Positions 33,753 to 43,046 of a DNA stretch of 64,000 nt are shown piece by piece. This DNA comes from Pedobacter alluvionis. Its GTDB lineage: Bacteria; Bacteroidota; Bacteroidia; Sphingobacteriales; Sphingobacteriaceae. The stretch is from assembly GCF_003664035.1 (NCBI RefSeq), contig NZ_RCCK01000016.1, forward strand, positions 1 through 64,000, given 5' to 3'. The notes below the pieces were generated by a model that saw only the letters and a list, made by a program, of their open reading frames with translations, was not told the DNA's origin and did not search any database. Each line of letters begins with the position of its first letter. Position 1 is the stretch's first letter. Both the position numbers and the translations under genes were made by a program.

Positions 33753-34337
33753 ATGATTTCCAATTTATTGAGAACTGAAACTGCACAAAATCATAAAACA
33801 TTAGAATCCCTGATGTTCGTTAATGAGATTATGAACAATACGTTAAGTACCGATCAGTATAAAAAGTTGTTAACTATTAATTATATCATTCACCAGAAAT
33901 TAGAAAATACACTCGCAAATAGTTTAGACTCAACTATTGCTGGGCAATTGGGGATGAAGGACCGGTTAAAACTGGGCGCATTAGAACAAGACCTAAATTA
34001 CTGGAATATCAGCACCTTAACCTTGCCAGAGTTAAGTTTTGAATTGTTTATTCCGGAAAAAAATATTGCAGAAGTTTTAGGTGCACTATATGTGCTGGAA
34101 GGGGCAACATTGGGCGGTAACGTTATTAAAAGGCATCTTTTAGCCAATCCGAATTTTAAAAACCACGAGGATGGCCTAAATTATTATGGCGTTTACGGGG
34201 AAGAGCTGAGCGCAAAATGGAAAATATTTCTTTCTGTATTAAATAAGCATGTTACTGAGGCAGATTATGAACGCTGTATAAATAGTGCCAACTTTACCTT
34301 CAATAACCTGACGAAGCTCTCTGAGCAAATTGCATAA
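33753..34337 (+). CDS. bphO: Biliverdin-producing haem oxygenase
   Basis: The 194-residue all-helical protein matches the bacterial haem oxygenase family: LRTETAQNHKTLESLMFVNE with the probable proximal haem ligand His16, and the conserved glycine-rich distal helix VLGALYVLEGATLGGNVIKR. It cleaves haem to biliverdin, CO and iron. As the chromophore of the preceding phytochrome is biliverdin, the genes make a self-contained photoreceptor set. The intervening terminator suggests separate or attenuated transcription. Confidence 0.9.
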   Translation: MISNLLRTETAQNHKTLESLMFVNEIMNNTLSTDQYKKLLTINYIIHQKLENTLANSLDSTIAGQLGMKDRLKLGALEQDLNYWNISTLTLPELSFELFIPEKNIAEVLGALYVLEGATLGGNVIKRHLLANPNFKNHEDGLNYYGVYGEELSAKWKIFLSVLNKHVTEADYERCINSANFTFNNLTKLSEQIA

Positions 34338-34520
34338 GTGCTAATATTTTATCTTCGAATTGTTAAAAATGTGGCTGCAATAAGTGTAAAGGCATTTTTT
34401 TGATTGTGAAAATGTGCAAAACTTATTGCAAATAAATATTTGCTTTCTGTTGTTAATTCAAGGTAAATATGTATTATTGAAAAAAATAAATTTTTTAAAC
34501 CCTAAAAACATCAATTAGCG

Positions 34521-34700
34521 ATGGAAAAATTCTCAAAAGTTAAAGCTGCTGTTGCTGCTATTGAAGCAGATGTAGAAAAATTTTATAATGCTGGCAACGC
34601 AGCTGCTGGTACTCGTGTGCGTAAAGCAATGCAAGATCTTAAAGTTTTAGCACAAGAAATCCGTGCAGAAGTAACTGACAAGAAAAACTCTGGAAAATAA
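34521..34700 (+). CDS. Histone H1-like small DNA-binding protein
   Basis: A 59-codon gene encodes MEKFSKVKAAVAAIEADVEK, then FYNAGNAAAGTRVRKAMQDL and a KVLAQEIRAEV end. This is the Bacteroidota family resembling chlamydial histone H1-like Hc1 (helical, with GTRVRKAMQ). Such proteins are abundant and may shape the nucleoid. It follows a 180-base AT-rich leader and is ended by a terminator, so it is its own transcript. Confidence 0.85.
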   Translation: MEKFSKVKAAVAAIEADVEKFYNAGNAAAGTRVRKAMQDLKVLAQEIRAEVTDKKNSGK

Positions 34701-34719
34701 TATTTCGCGAGTATGAAAC

Positions 34720-34751
34720 AAAAAGGGTTCTGGTATGCCAGGCCCCTTTTT
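34720..34751 (+). terminator. Terminator of the histone-like gene
   Basis: AAAAAGGG and CCCCTTTTT flank the inner stem CTGG/CCAG with a TATG loop. Confidence 0.75.
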
Positions 34752-34900
34752 GCGTTTATAGCATTCGTTAGACTTACGAAGTTTAACCGTAATATGCGTG
34801 TAACACTTAGCAAGTCTTGCATCTTCACCCTGAGGGATAGTTTATTTTATAAAAATCAATATATTGAACAGAGGGTTCTATTGCTATGTTCCGGCGAGGA

Positions 34901-35000
34901 ATCGTCATTGCGAGAAGGCTTTTTCAGCCGACGAAGCAATCTTACAACTATCGCTAACAGCGTGCGCTTTAAGATTGCTTCGTGCCTCGCAATGACGACC
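34901..35000. repeat. REP-like palindromic element, inverted second copy
   Basis: This is the reverse complement of the element at 18696-18793 with only a few differences; the ends are ATCGTCATTGCGAGAAGGCT and CGTGCCTCGCAATGACGACC. A 115-codon plus-strand frame (34713-35060) through it is not a gene. The rest of 34752-35130 holds nothing else I can support. Confidence 0.8.
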
Positions 35001-35130
35001 TTTTTTTGGAGTCTGTCAATGGTGGCTTGTTTCAGGGTCTTAATGAGAGTTACGGTATAGATGCTGCAATAAATCCGATAGCTATCTGATCAGCATGACG
35101 CCCATAAATTAATAACACCTGTAAAAAGAT

Positions 35131-35156
35131 AAAGCTCCCCATCGCGGAGAGCTTTT
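35131..35156 (-). terminator. Terminator of the HmuY-like gene
   Basis: On the minus strand AAAGCTCTCC pairs with GGGGAGCTTT around GCGAT, followed by ATCTTTTTA. Confidence 0.75.
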
Positions 35157-35197
35157 ATCCAACTAACAAAACATATTTTTTTAAGCTTTAGCTTATA

Positions 35198-36262
35198 TTA
35201 TCCTTTTTTAACCAATTTATATTCGATTACCGGTTTACCACGTGTACCGCCATCTCCAGAAATATAGCTTACAAATTTTAACTTGTATACATTTCCTGAG
35301 CCATCTTTTATTGCGTAAAAAACTTTATCATTGACAGCACCTCCTAAACCTTGTTGATTAGGTGAAGTTCTCCATTTAGAACCGATTATATCTCTTGATG
35401 CAGAAAAGGTTACACTTGTAAGGTCCGATTCAGAAAATGCTGCATAACTTTTAGTAGAGGTAGCAATTGAAGCTGCTGTTACACCAGCCAAATTATTGAT
35501 GAAAACTAGGTCTGAAAAAGCATAAGGAAGAGTACTAGTCCAATACATGCTGTAACCCCAAACAATATCCCAACTTGCCTTTGTAGGCTCTGAAGTAACA
35601 GCTATTCCTTTAACTAAGGAGGTGAATTGGAAACTGGCTTCAGGGTTTTTAGTTACATCCAATGTTTTAAATGTAGTTTCAGTTACTTTAGCATATTGTA
35701 AAGTATAGCCTGTTGTGCCTTTTCTGATTATCCTAATTTTATAAAGCTCTTCATTAGCAAGCACTGTTGCGGCTCCACCTTTTCTATTGATGATGTACAC
35801 TTTATTTTCTGCATCAATCGAAGATATAGCCGCAATAGCAGTTTTATTTAAAATATTTGGTTCTCTACCATCATCAACTATTGTAAAGTTGCCAAGTCCT
35901 TGACCAACTTTTAAAGCATTAGGATCAAAATCGGCGATTGTTACAGCGTTTAAGTCTGTTTTATTGATTACTAAAGCAGAAGCTCCATTGCTTGAATTCA
36001 AGATTACTTTAAAATCAGTTCCGGAATAAAAACCTAAATCCCAACTATCCCGTTCTATCGAAGTTTGTTTATCTGCACTAAAATCTACATAAACACTATT
36101 TCCTGCGGCGCTTCCAGCTTCAGCACCAATTAATCCGCTAAGTGTTAACGTACTTCCATCAGAAGGTGGAGCAATAAAAATGGGTTCATCGGTATCTTTT
36201 TTACAAGCCGTAAATGTTATGGCCAGAAAAGCCACAGCGATCATTGAGTTAAGTTTATTCAT
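35198..36262 (-). CDS. hmuY: HmuY-family haem-binding lipoprotein
   Basis: The 354-residue lipoprotein (AFLAITFTACKKDTDEP, lipidated Cys20) has the HmuY-like pattern of repeated strands with aromatic residues: GNSVYVDFSADKQTSIERDS then WDLGFYSGTDFKVILNS, and a second half with WDIVWGYSMYWTSTLPYAF. In Porphyromonas HmuY takes haem from host proteins and hands it to the TonB receptor HmuR; here a receptor gene lies directly upstream in the same direction (24 bases). The axial histidines of HmuY are not seen, so haem binding here may use other residues. Surface-exposed location is likely. Confidence 0.8.
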   Translation of the reverse strand: MNKLNSMIAVAFLAITFTACKKDTDEPIFIAPPSDGSTLTLSGLIGAEAGSAAGNSVYVDFSADKQTSIERDSWDLGFYSGTDFKVILNSSNGASALVINKTDLNAVTIADFDPNALKVGQGLGNFTIVDDGREPNILNKTAIAAISSIDAENKVYIINRKGGAATVLANEELYKIRIIRKGTTGYTLQYAKVTETTFKTLDVTKNPEASFQFTSLVKGIAVTSEPTKASWDIVWGYSMYWTSTLPYAFSDLVFINNLAGVTAASIATSTKSYAAFSESDLTSVTFSASRDIIGSKWRTSPNQQGLGGAVNDKVFYAIKDGSGNVYKLKFVSYISGDGGTRGKPVIEYKLVKKG

Positions 36263-36286
36263 CTTGTTTTAATTATGTTATTATTG

Positions 36287-38359
36287 TTAAAGTTTATTCC
36301 AGTTATAGGTTAGCCCAAGCACATACGATCGACCATAACTATACGGAAGATCACCACCTGTGCTATGCGCTCCGCCGGTAGCGGTTGAACTGTTACTTAA
36401 TTGAGTAACATCAAAAAGGTTTTTAATACCGGCATTAATGGTTAAAGATTTAAATAGATTTTTGTTCAGCATTAAATCTGCGGTATGGAAATCACTGATT
36501 TTCGTCAGTATTACTGAGTTGGGATCGTTTTCTACCATAAGTTTATAGTTTGGTAAGCTGCCGGTATATTTATAAAAGAGACTGATACTCCCATTTATTT
36601 TCGGAATTGTATAAGTTATATTCGAGTTTACTTCCGTAGCCCATGCAAATTCAGGAGTCTCCAGGTCTGGATTGCTCACCCTTAAATCATTGTATCGGCC
36701 AATATATGATACACCCAGTGTAGCCTGAATATTTTTGTAAATCAATGTATTATCTAACGTAGCACCTGTTGTTTTATACTTATCTACATTAAATAGTGAG
36801 GTTATGGAGTTATCCGTAGGAGACTGAGCAAAATTAATCCTGTTTTTAAACAAATTGTAGAATCCCGATAGGGTAGAACGGAACTGCAAATCTTTTTCAT
36901 GTACGCCGGTCCAGGCCAGCGAGCCATTAAAACTGTTCGATTCTTCTGCTTTTAAATTAGGGTTACCTAAAATATTGTGACTGGCATCTACAAAATCGTA
37001 ATATAATTCCCTCAAAGCTGGAGAACGGAAACCTTTAGCGTAAGCCAGTCTAAGATCTAAATCTTGGGTTAAAGTAAACTTGGCATTTAATGAAGGAATT
37101 ACAGGAGGGGCATCATAAATGGAATTTTTAATAAACCTCAATCCTGGTCTAACACTTATTCCACCAGTAAGTTTAATCTCGGCAGAAATAAACGCTGCAT
37201 AATCATTAATGATCGGCGATCCATTAATTCTCTGGCCACTAGCTGCATCTCTATTGTATTCGATTCCGGGCTGAAATACAATTGATTTATTCAATACGTA
37301 AATTGCAGTGGCCCTAAAAATAGCGGAGTTGAATTTTGCGATATCCTGTTCGCCCTTATCCACGCTTAATCGTTCTGTGTTGTTTGTAAAATTATGGATA
37401 ACGGTATAGGTTGATCGTTGTAAATCGGTGTAACCACCTACAGCGGTGAGCTGTAATTTGTCATTTACCCTCCATTCAGACTGCAATTGTTGCGTATAAC
37501 GTTTGGTAGTATAGGTAGACAGCTTTCCTTCGAAGCTTGATGGATTTATTCCAAAACGCGAATCAATATCCTCGTTTAGCCCATCTAAACGATACCATAT
37601 ATTAAAATCTTGATTTCTATAACCGATTTTAGTATTACCAAGCCATTGCTTTTTAGGCTTCCATTGATTTTTATAGCTATTAAATTCTTCTAAAAATGCC
37701 GTTTTCGGAGCCATATTCCAGCCACCAAAATCGTTATGTGACACACCAAGCAAAGCACTCCAGCCTTTTTTTTGCCAGCTAATACTTAGATTCTGATTAT
37801 GCTGACCTGCACCATGGAGCAGATTATATTCTTTTCCAGCTGTTTCTTCCTGTACACGCGCATGAATACTCAGGAATTGCTTACCAGGATTTTTAGTTAT
37901 AATATTAATTACGCCGGCCAAAGCATCGGTACCATACACAACAGACATTGGGCCTTCTACAATTTCGATCCTTTCAATGGTATTAACGTCTATCTGATTT
38001 AAACTTTCGCGGGCATCCGATCGGTCTACCATCGGTACACCATCCAGTAAAATTTTAATATTTCTGCCGGTCATCCCCATTAAAGAAACATCAGTTGTGC
38101 CTAAGGTTAAATCATTACTAAAACGAAAACCGAGTTCGGTATTTAAAATCTGCTGTACATTGGTTGCTGCTCTTAACTTAATCCGTTCTGCACTTATGGT
38201 TTTTACATTGTAAACCGAATTTTTCAAAGTTTGCGGCCCGTATTGGCCCGTAATCACTACCTCTCTTAAATCATTTGCCTTTACTGTATCCATTTTAATT
38301 TCCTGAGCCACAGTTACAAACCCATAAAGCGAAAAGGCAATTGATAAATATATCTTCAT
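36287..38359 (-). CDS. hmuR: TonB-dependent receptor (haem/haemophore type)
   Basis: The 690-residue outer-membrane receptor has a signal peptide (MKIYLSIAFSLYGFVTVAQE), a TonB-box-like REVVITGQYG, a plug domain with the PMSVVYGTDALAGVINIITK motif, and a 22-strand barrel with many aromatic strands. It lacks the SusC-type carboxypeptidase-like N-terminal domain, so it belongs to the simple siderophore/haem class. It is cotranscribed with hmuY. The start ATG lies 102 bases from the divergent AraC regulator gene. Confidence 0.85.
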   Translation of the reverse strand: MKIYLSIAFSLYGFVTVAQEIKMDTVKANDLREVVITGQYGPQTLKNSVYNVKTISAERIKLRAATNVQQILNTELGFRFSNDLTLGTTDVSLMGMTGRNIKILLDGVPMVDRSDARESLNQIDVNTIERIEIVEGPMSVVYGTDALAGVINIITKNPGKQFLSIHARVQEETAGKEYNLLHGAGQHNQNLSISWQKKGWSALLGVSHNDFGGWNMAPKTAFLEEFNSYKNQWKPKKQWLGNTKIGYRNQDFNIWYRLDGLNEDIDSRFGINPSSFEGKLSTYTTKRYTQQLQSEWRVNDKLQLTAVGGYTDLQRSTYTVIHNFTNNTERLSVDKGEQDIAKFNSAIFRATAIYVLNKSIVFQPGIEYNRDAASGQRINGSPIINDYAAFISAEIKLTGGISVRPGLRFIKNSIYDAPPVIPSLNAKFTLTQDLDLRLAYAKGFRSPALRELYYDFVDASHNILGNPNLKAEESNSFNGSLAWTGVHEKDLQFRSTLSGFYNLFKNRINFAQSPTDNSITSLFNVDKYKTTGATLDNTLIYKNIQATLGVSYIGRYNDLRVSNPDLETPEFAWATEVNSNITYTIPKINGSISLFYKYTGSLPNYKLMVENDPNSVILTKISDFHTADLMLNKNLFKSLTINAGIKNLFDVTQLSNSSTATGGAHSTGGDLPYSYGRSYVLGLTYNWNKL

Positions 38360-38461
38360 TTATTTAGACTAATTATAAATAATTATGCAAATTTGTGGAT
38401 ATTCACTAAAAACAGATAACGTTAAACGGATAATTAATACCGCTAAACGGATTAAATCAAT

Positions 38462-39397
38462 ATGGAAGTTAAACTCTCAACCAATCCGGAAGGAAAAATT
38501 ATTTATGAACACACCTACCCAGATAATTTTGATGGAGCTAAAGATGTAGAGGAGATTGTAACTGAATTAAAAACAGACGATTTCAACTTTCACATCACCC
38601 AAAAATGGTTTAGCGGGATTCACATTTCTATTTTTGAAATTGGTCTGCAACGGGAAGAAAGTTTTTCTTTTGAATCTTCACAACAGCATATTGGTTTTCT
38701 GTTTTGCCTGAGCGGCACGATTAATTATTGCCATAACCGGCACCAGCATCATTTTTTATCACTTGCTAAAAACGAGCAGGACTTTAATATAGGCCTGATT
38801 AATTCGATTAAATTTAATGTAGCAGGGAAAACCAGATGCCTTTATATACAGCTAACACAAGCGTATTTCTGCCAGTTAACAGGTGCAGAACTTGCTAATG
38901 ATCTTAAAAAGACCATCCAGAAATCTATTAGCCCGGAAATTGGTTTAATACTGCAGCAAATTATTTATCCCAGGCACGAAGGTAGGGTAAAACGCCTGTA
39001 TCTGGAGGCCCGGATATTTGAATTGATTATCGCTTATTTTAATCAAAAACCAAAGAAACAGACAGGCATAATGAAAAAGGATGATGTAGAAAAAATTATA
39101 ATGGCCAAAAGATTGGTGGAGTACGATTTACAAAATCCAAATTCGTTAATGGAATTGTCGCGTAAGGTTGGTATTAATGATTTTAAGCTTAAAAGAGGCT
39201 TTAAGGAACTAACCGGATATACTGTATTTGGTTATCTTTATAAGATCAGGATGGAAAAAGCTCATTATTTTTTATCAAAGGAAAAGAAAACGGTTAATGA
39301 AGTTTCTTTTCTTGTGGGCTATAAAAATGCACAACACTTTATCACTGCCTTTAAAAAGCAGTATAATATTTTGCCAGGAAGTTTAAACAAAAGCTAG
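38462..39397 (+). CDS. AraC-family transcriptional regulator
   Basis: The 311-residue protein has an N-terminal sensing region and a C-terminal AraC/XylS DNA-binding domain with both helix-turn-helices: LMELSRKVGINDFKLKRGFK and TVNEVSFLVGYKNAQHFITA. It resembles PchR-like regulators of iron uptake. It is transcribed divergently from the haem receptor operon, 102 bases apart, so it probably controls that operon. The ATG at 38462 is the first of the frame. Confidence 0.85.
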   Translation: MEVKLSTNPEGKIIYEHTYPDNFDGAKDVEEIVTELKTDDFNFHITQKWFSGIHISIFEIGLQREESFSFESSQQHIGFLFCLSGTINYCHNRHQHHFLSLAKNEQDFNIGLINSIKFNVAGKTRCLYIQLTQAYFCQLTGAELANDLKKTIQKSISPEIGLILQQIIYPRHEGRVKRLYLEARIFELIIAYFNQKPKKQTGIMKKDDVEKIIMAKRLVEYDLQNPNSLMELSRKVGINDFKLKRGFKELTGYTVFGYLYKIRMEKAHYFLSKEKKTVNEVSFLVGYKNAQHFITAFKKQYNILPGSLNKS

Positions 39398-39418
39398 CCA
39401 TTCAGCGCAAATGTTGGT

Positions 39419-40435
39419 TTATTCTTTTACCTCGTTTATAATCAAATCAGATTCTACAATGGTATTGTAATAGGCCCGGTTCTCAGAATTTGGACTATGA
39501 ATAAGATCTAACAAGATATTGGCGGCTTTTTGTCCCTGCAAATATGGATATTGCTCTACCGAAGCTATAGGTGAATTATCCAAGTAACTGATAATAGGTA
39601 AATTTGAGTAACTCACGATATCATAATCATTAATTACATTTAATTTTTTAAAGTGTCTGATTAGAAACAGCGCCACATAATCATTAAAAACAACGATAGC
39701 CGTCGGTTTTCTTTTGTGGTTTAAAAACTGTCCGGCAGCGTCTATTGTACCTTGTTCGGTTAAATCGCAGTTTACCACTAAAGATGGATCGAATTTTAAG
39801 CGGTTAAAAGCAATTGCCCGCATATAACCATCCTTGCGCTCCTCACTCGCATATAAGGTGCTCGGTCCATTAATCATTCCAATACTTCTGTGTCCCTTTT
39901 TCAGAAGATAGTTTACAGCCTTTACTGTTGCACTTTCTAAACTACACGCAACATAATGCACGTTTTTTAATGGCGGTATCCGATCAAAAAATACGACTGG
40001 TATATTAAAAGAATTAAGTTTTTCGAAATGATCGAACCTGGAAGTTTCTTTACTGATGGAAACCAATAAACCGTCTACCCGCTGATTTTTCATTTTTTCA
40101 ACGAGCTTTACTTCCTGCTCATAATGATCGTGCGATTGAGCAAAAATTACGGTATAATTTTTCTTAATAGCTTCATCTTCAATTGCTGAAATAGCGACGG
40201 AGAAAAAATATTCTGATAGCTCTGGTAAAATTACGCCAATAGTATATGTTTTCCCTTTTTGAAAAAGAATTGCCGCATTGTTAGGCTCATAGTTTAACGA
40301 CTTCGCCAGCTGCTTAATTTTCTCTTTGGTAACCGCCCCAATGCTCGGATGATCATGTAATCCCCTTGAAACACTGGATGGAGAAATGTTTAAGATTCTG
40401 GCTATTTCTTTGATGGTTGTTGGTTTCGACTGCAT
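39419..40435 (-). CDS. LacI/GalR-family transcriptional regulator
   Basis: The 338-residue regulator has an N-terminal LacI helix-turn-helix (TIKEIARILNISPSSVSRGL) with hinge KSLNYEPNNAA, then a periplasmic-binding-protein-like effector domain (YTIGVILPELSEYFFSVAIS, RVDGLLVSISKET, AIVVFNDYVALFLI). A CAAACGTTTG operator lies 52 bases upstream, matching the one before the sugar transporter at 8276. No sugar genes adjoin it. It probably binds a hexose or its phosphate. Confidence 0.92.
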   Translation of the reverse strand: MQSKPTTIKEIARILNISPSSVSRGLHDHPSIGAVTKEKIKQLAKSLNYEPNNAAILFQKGKTYTIGVILPELSEYFFSVAISAIEDEAIKKNYTVIFAQSHDHYEQEVKLVEKMKNQRVDGLLVSISKETSRFDHFEKLNSFNIPVVFFDRIPPLKNVHYVACSLESATVKAVNYLLKKGHRSIGMINGPSTLYASEERKDGYMRAIAFNRLKFDPSLVVNCDLTEQGTIDAAGQFLNHKRKPTAIVVFNDYVALFLIRHFKKLNVINDYDIVSYSNLPIISYLDNSPIASVEQYPYLQGQKAANILLDLIHSPNSENRAYYNTIVESDLIINEVKE

Positions 40436-40486
40436 TCTGAGTGCTAAACTACATTAAATTTCTTCGGTATGTAATAATACAAATTA

Positions 40487-40500
40487 ATCAAACGTTTGCG
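40487..40500. promoter_or_regulatory. LacI-type operator upstream of the LacI regulator
   Basis: ATCAAACGTTTGCG is the exact reverse complement of the 14-mer at 8201-8214 and is centred 58 bases before the regulator's start. It probably mediates autoregulation. Confidence 0.7.
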
Positions 40501-40697
40501 ATGTCTTTTTCTCAATCTTTCCGCTATTATGAATATCAATCTTTTTCAATTATAAATTAAGGTTCGTTATACAACAATGCCGTAGCCAGTCGGGGAACTG
40601 CTGTTTAAAATCCTTAACAGTAATCCATACGTCAAATATCCATGGCATGTTATTTTTATAAAAGCATATTTATAATTTGCCTGAATTAATAAATAAC

Positions 40698-41792
40698 ATG
40701 ATCACCATATATATTGTACTCGTTCTCTTTATTGCATTTTTAGTCATTATAAATCTTCCGGTTTTTGGGCGTTTGCCGAAAGGATTACGATTGGAAAAAA
40801 TCCGCCACCTGACTAATTATCGTGATGGTGCCCTGCAAAATGAGTCGTTAACGCTCATGCAACCTGAAGGGGTTAGCTTTTTTAAGGTTTTAAGCGCATT
40901 TCTTTTCGAAAAACACCCGAATAAGGCTCCGGATAAAGCGCTTCCATATATTTTACCCGACTTAAACGGTAGTCCTAAAAGCGATGCTCCCGAAATTATC
41001 TGGTTTGGACATTCATCTTACCTGATTAAAATAGCTGGTTTGAGAATTCTGGTTGATCCTATATTTAGCAAAACCCCTTCTCCATTTTCATTTATCGGGA
41101 GTAAGGCTTTTTTTGGCACCGACGTAATAAAAGCAGAGGAATTTAAAAATATCGATATCCTGATCATCACACACGACCATTATGATCACCTTGATTATAA
41201 TAGTATTTTAAAAATTGCACCACAAGTTAAAAGTATTGTTACTTCGCTGGGAGTAGGTTCACATCTGGAGCGATGGGGGATTAAGAAAGAAAATATAAAT
41301 GAACTGAGCTGGAACGAATCAATAACATTGTTTAACAACTTGCAATTAACAGCTGTTCCGGCGAGACATTTTACCGGGAGAAAATTTAAAAGAAATCAAA
41401 CGCTTTGGTCGGCCTTTGTACTGAGAACTGCAAACTGCCAACTATTTTTAGGTGGCGATTCTGGATATGATACACACTTCGCCAAAATAGGTGAGGAGTT
41501 TGGCCCATTTGATTTAGCCCTGCTCGAGTGTGGGCAATACAATGCCTATTGGCCGTACATCCACATGTTTCCGGAACAAACGGTGCAGGCGGCAATCGAT
41601 TTAAAAGCAAAAGTTTTAATGCCAGTGCATTGGGGAAAATTTAGCTTAGCTATGCATCCATGGAACGAACCTGTTAAAAGAGTTGTTTTAGCGGCTACAG
41701 CGAAACAGCTTCCTTTAGTTACCCCAAAATTGGGCGAAACCATAATTTTAAACGAATATTTACCAACTGAAAATTGGTGGCTAACAGAATAA
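40698..41792 (+). CDS. Membrane-anchored metallo-beta-lactamase-fold hydrolase (NAPE-PLD/UlaG-like)
   Basis: I choose the ATG at 40698 (MITIYIVLVLFIAFLVIINL), which gives an N-terminal membrane anchor; an earlier TTG would add seven residues. The 364-residue product shows the metal motifs of the superfamily: WFGHSSYLIKIAGLRILVDP, ITHDHYDHLDY (HxHxDH), AVPARHFTG, LFLGGDSGYDTHF, and VLMPVHWGKFSLAMHPW. The closest named group is N-acyl-phosphatidylethanolamine phospholipase D-like, so it may act on phospholipid. Its substrate is not certain. Confidence 0.8.
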   Translation: MITIYIVLVLFIAFLVIINLPVFGRLPKGLRLEKIRHLTNYRDGALQNESLTLMQPEGVSFFKVLSAFLFEKHPNKAPDKALPYILPDLNGSPKSDAPEIIWFGHSSYLIKIAGLRILVDPIFSKTPSPFSFIGSKAFFGTDVIKAEEFKNIDILIITHDHYDHLDYNSILKIAPQVKSIVTSLGVGSHLERWGIKKENINELSWNESITLFNNLQLTAVPARHFTGRKFKRNQTLWSAFVLRTANCQLFLGGDSGYDTHFAKIGEEFGPFDLALLECGQYNAYWPYIHMFPEQTVQAAIDLKAKVLMPVHWGKFSLAMHPWNEPVKRVVLAATAKQLPLVTPKLGETIILNEYLPTENWWLTE

Positions 41793-41844
41793 AAACTAAA
41801 CAATAGTTGTACTATGGTGTTTAATTCTAAAATCAAATACAATT

Positions 41845-42207
41845 ATGAAAACTGATCTTGTTGAAATTTTTCAGACCATTAGAGCCGGAATACAGCCCTA
41901 CGCCACCCGCGGATATACGGTACACGAAAATTCGGAAAACGGGTATGATCTCTACAGTGAGAAAAATATTGAATTAGACGGCGAAAAAGTGACCGAACGT
42001 TTTTTTACAGGTGTTTATATTAACGGTGATGTTGTAGAAGTTAAAATCAATACAGATGAATTTTCTGCAGAAAATCATGATTTACACGATTTTGGTGATC
42101 ATAAAGCGGGTTTTAAAATTTCAACCCTTGATGATGCCAAATTAAAGGAAGTAGAAACTTTAGTGGAGATTATCCATACTAACTTTAAAGAAAAAGAATG
42201 GATTTAA
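41845..42207 (+). CDS. Hypothetical protein
   Basis: The 120-residue product is acidic, has no signal or membrane segment, and I do not recognise it. Predicted pattern: one helix (TDLVEIFQTIRAGIQPYATR), a strand-rich middle (GYTVHENSENGYDLYSEKNI, RFFTGVYINGDVVEVKINTD), and a C-terminal helix. It has a reasonable start (ATG after an AATACAATT leader), and neighbours run the same way, so it is probably a real gene. No function is offered. Confidence 0.65.
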   Translation: MKTDLVEIFQTIRAGIQPYATRGYTVHENSENGYDLYSEKNIELDGEKVTERFFTGVYINGDVVEVKINTDEFSAENHDLHDFGDHKAGFKISTLDDAKLKEVETLVEIIHTNFKEKEWI

Positions 42208-42260
42208 CAATCTGATGGTTAAATTTGCAGCAGATAATTTTTCTGAATAAATTCTGCTGA

Positions 42261-43046
42261 TTGAATAATTTAATTTCCCAGGATAACTGGCACCATCAAT
42301 TTAGTTTATCACTTGCTCATCACAAAATTGGTTGTTTTTTTTATTTAGAGGATGGATTTCAGTTATTACGGATTAATCATCAATTGATCATCAACCTGGT
42401 AAGTTTAAATAATAACTTCAGCCCGCAGGCACTCATTGAACTTCAAGAAAGATATCATCATCAGGAAGGCACTAAACTCATGCACTTATGGGAAGACCTT
42501 TGGCTATCAAAACCAGACCAGGTTTTAGCGAGAATAAAATCTCTGATTGGTGAAAACATTCGCATTCATGGCAGGAAAACCAAAGTATGCAAAATTACTA
42601 AACCCGTTGCTGATTCTTTTTTAACAGAAAACCATTTACAGGGATCAGTAAGTAGCCGTTATAAAATTGGTTTATTTGAAAAAGATGAACTTGTGGCTGT
42701 AGCTACCTTTTCTGCACTGCGCAAAATGAATCATACCGAAAATTATAAATCTGCAGAACTGATCAGGTTTGCCGTTAAAGCAGGCTATTCCATTACCGGC
42801 GGATTAAGTAAATTGATTTCCTTTTTCGCTGCAACTTATAAACCTAATGACTTGATGACTTATGCAGATCGGGACTGGTCTGCAGGAGAGGCTTATATTA
42901 AATTGGGTTTCAGGCAAACTGCGGTTTTGGAACCTCAGATTTACGGATTAGATGAAAATCTAAATCGTCAGCTTAAAAAAGACCAGGAGGTTTTTGCACA
43001 AGAAGTGTTTAATACAGGAAGTTTAAAGTTTATTCTCCAGTTTTAA
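42261..43046 (+). CDS. Uncharacterised protein with a domain like that of phage Hef-type endonucleases
   Basis: The 261-residue product starts at TTG 42261 (no suitable ATG near the start). The segment from FLTENHLQGSVSSRYKIGLF through VAVATFSALRKMN, KSAELIRFAVKAGYSITGGL then MTYADRDWSAGEAYIKLGF resembles the C-terminal domain linked to some phage Hef-like homing endonucleases. The resemblance is from memory and unverified. The N-terminal half shows no recognised motif. It overlaps miaA by one base (TAATG), implying translational coupling. Confidence 0.55.
   Translation: MNNLISQDNWHHQFSLSLAHHKIGCFFYLEDGFQLLRINHQLIINLVSLNNNFSPQALIELQERYHHQEGTKLMHLWEDLWLSKPDQVLARIKSLIGENIRIHGRKTKVCKITKPVADSFLTENHLQGSVSSRYKIGLFEKDELVAVATFSALRKMNHTENYKSAELIRFAVKAGYSITGGLSKLISFFAATYKPNDLMTYADRDWSAGEAYIKLGFRQTAVLEPQIYGLDENLNRQLKKDQEVFAQEVFNTGSLKFILQF

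Noticed and set aside
34713..35060. 115-codon plus-strand gene after the histone-like gene
   Set aside because: It begins in the terminator and runs through the inverted REP-like copy, so it is a chance frame.
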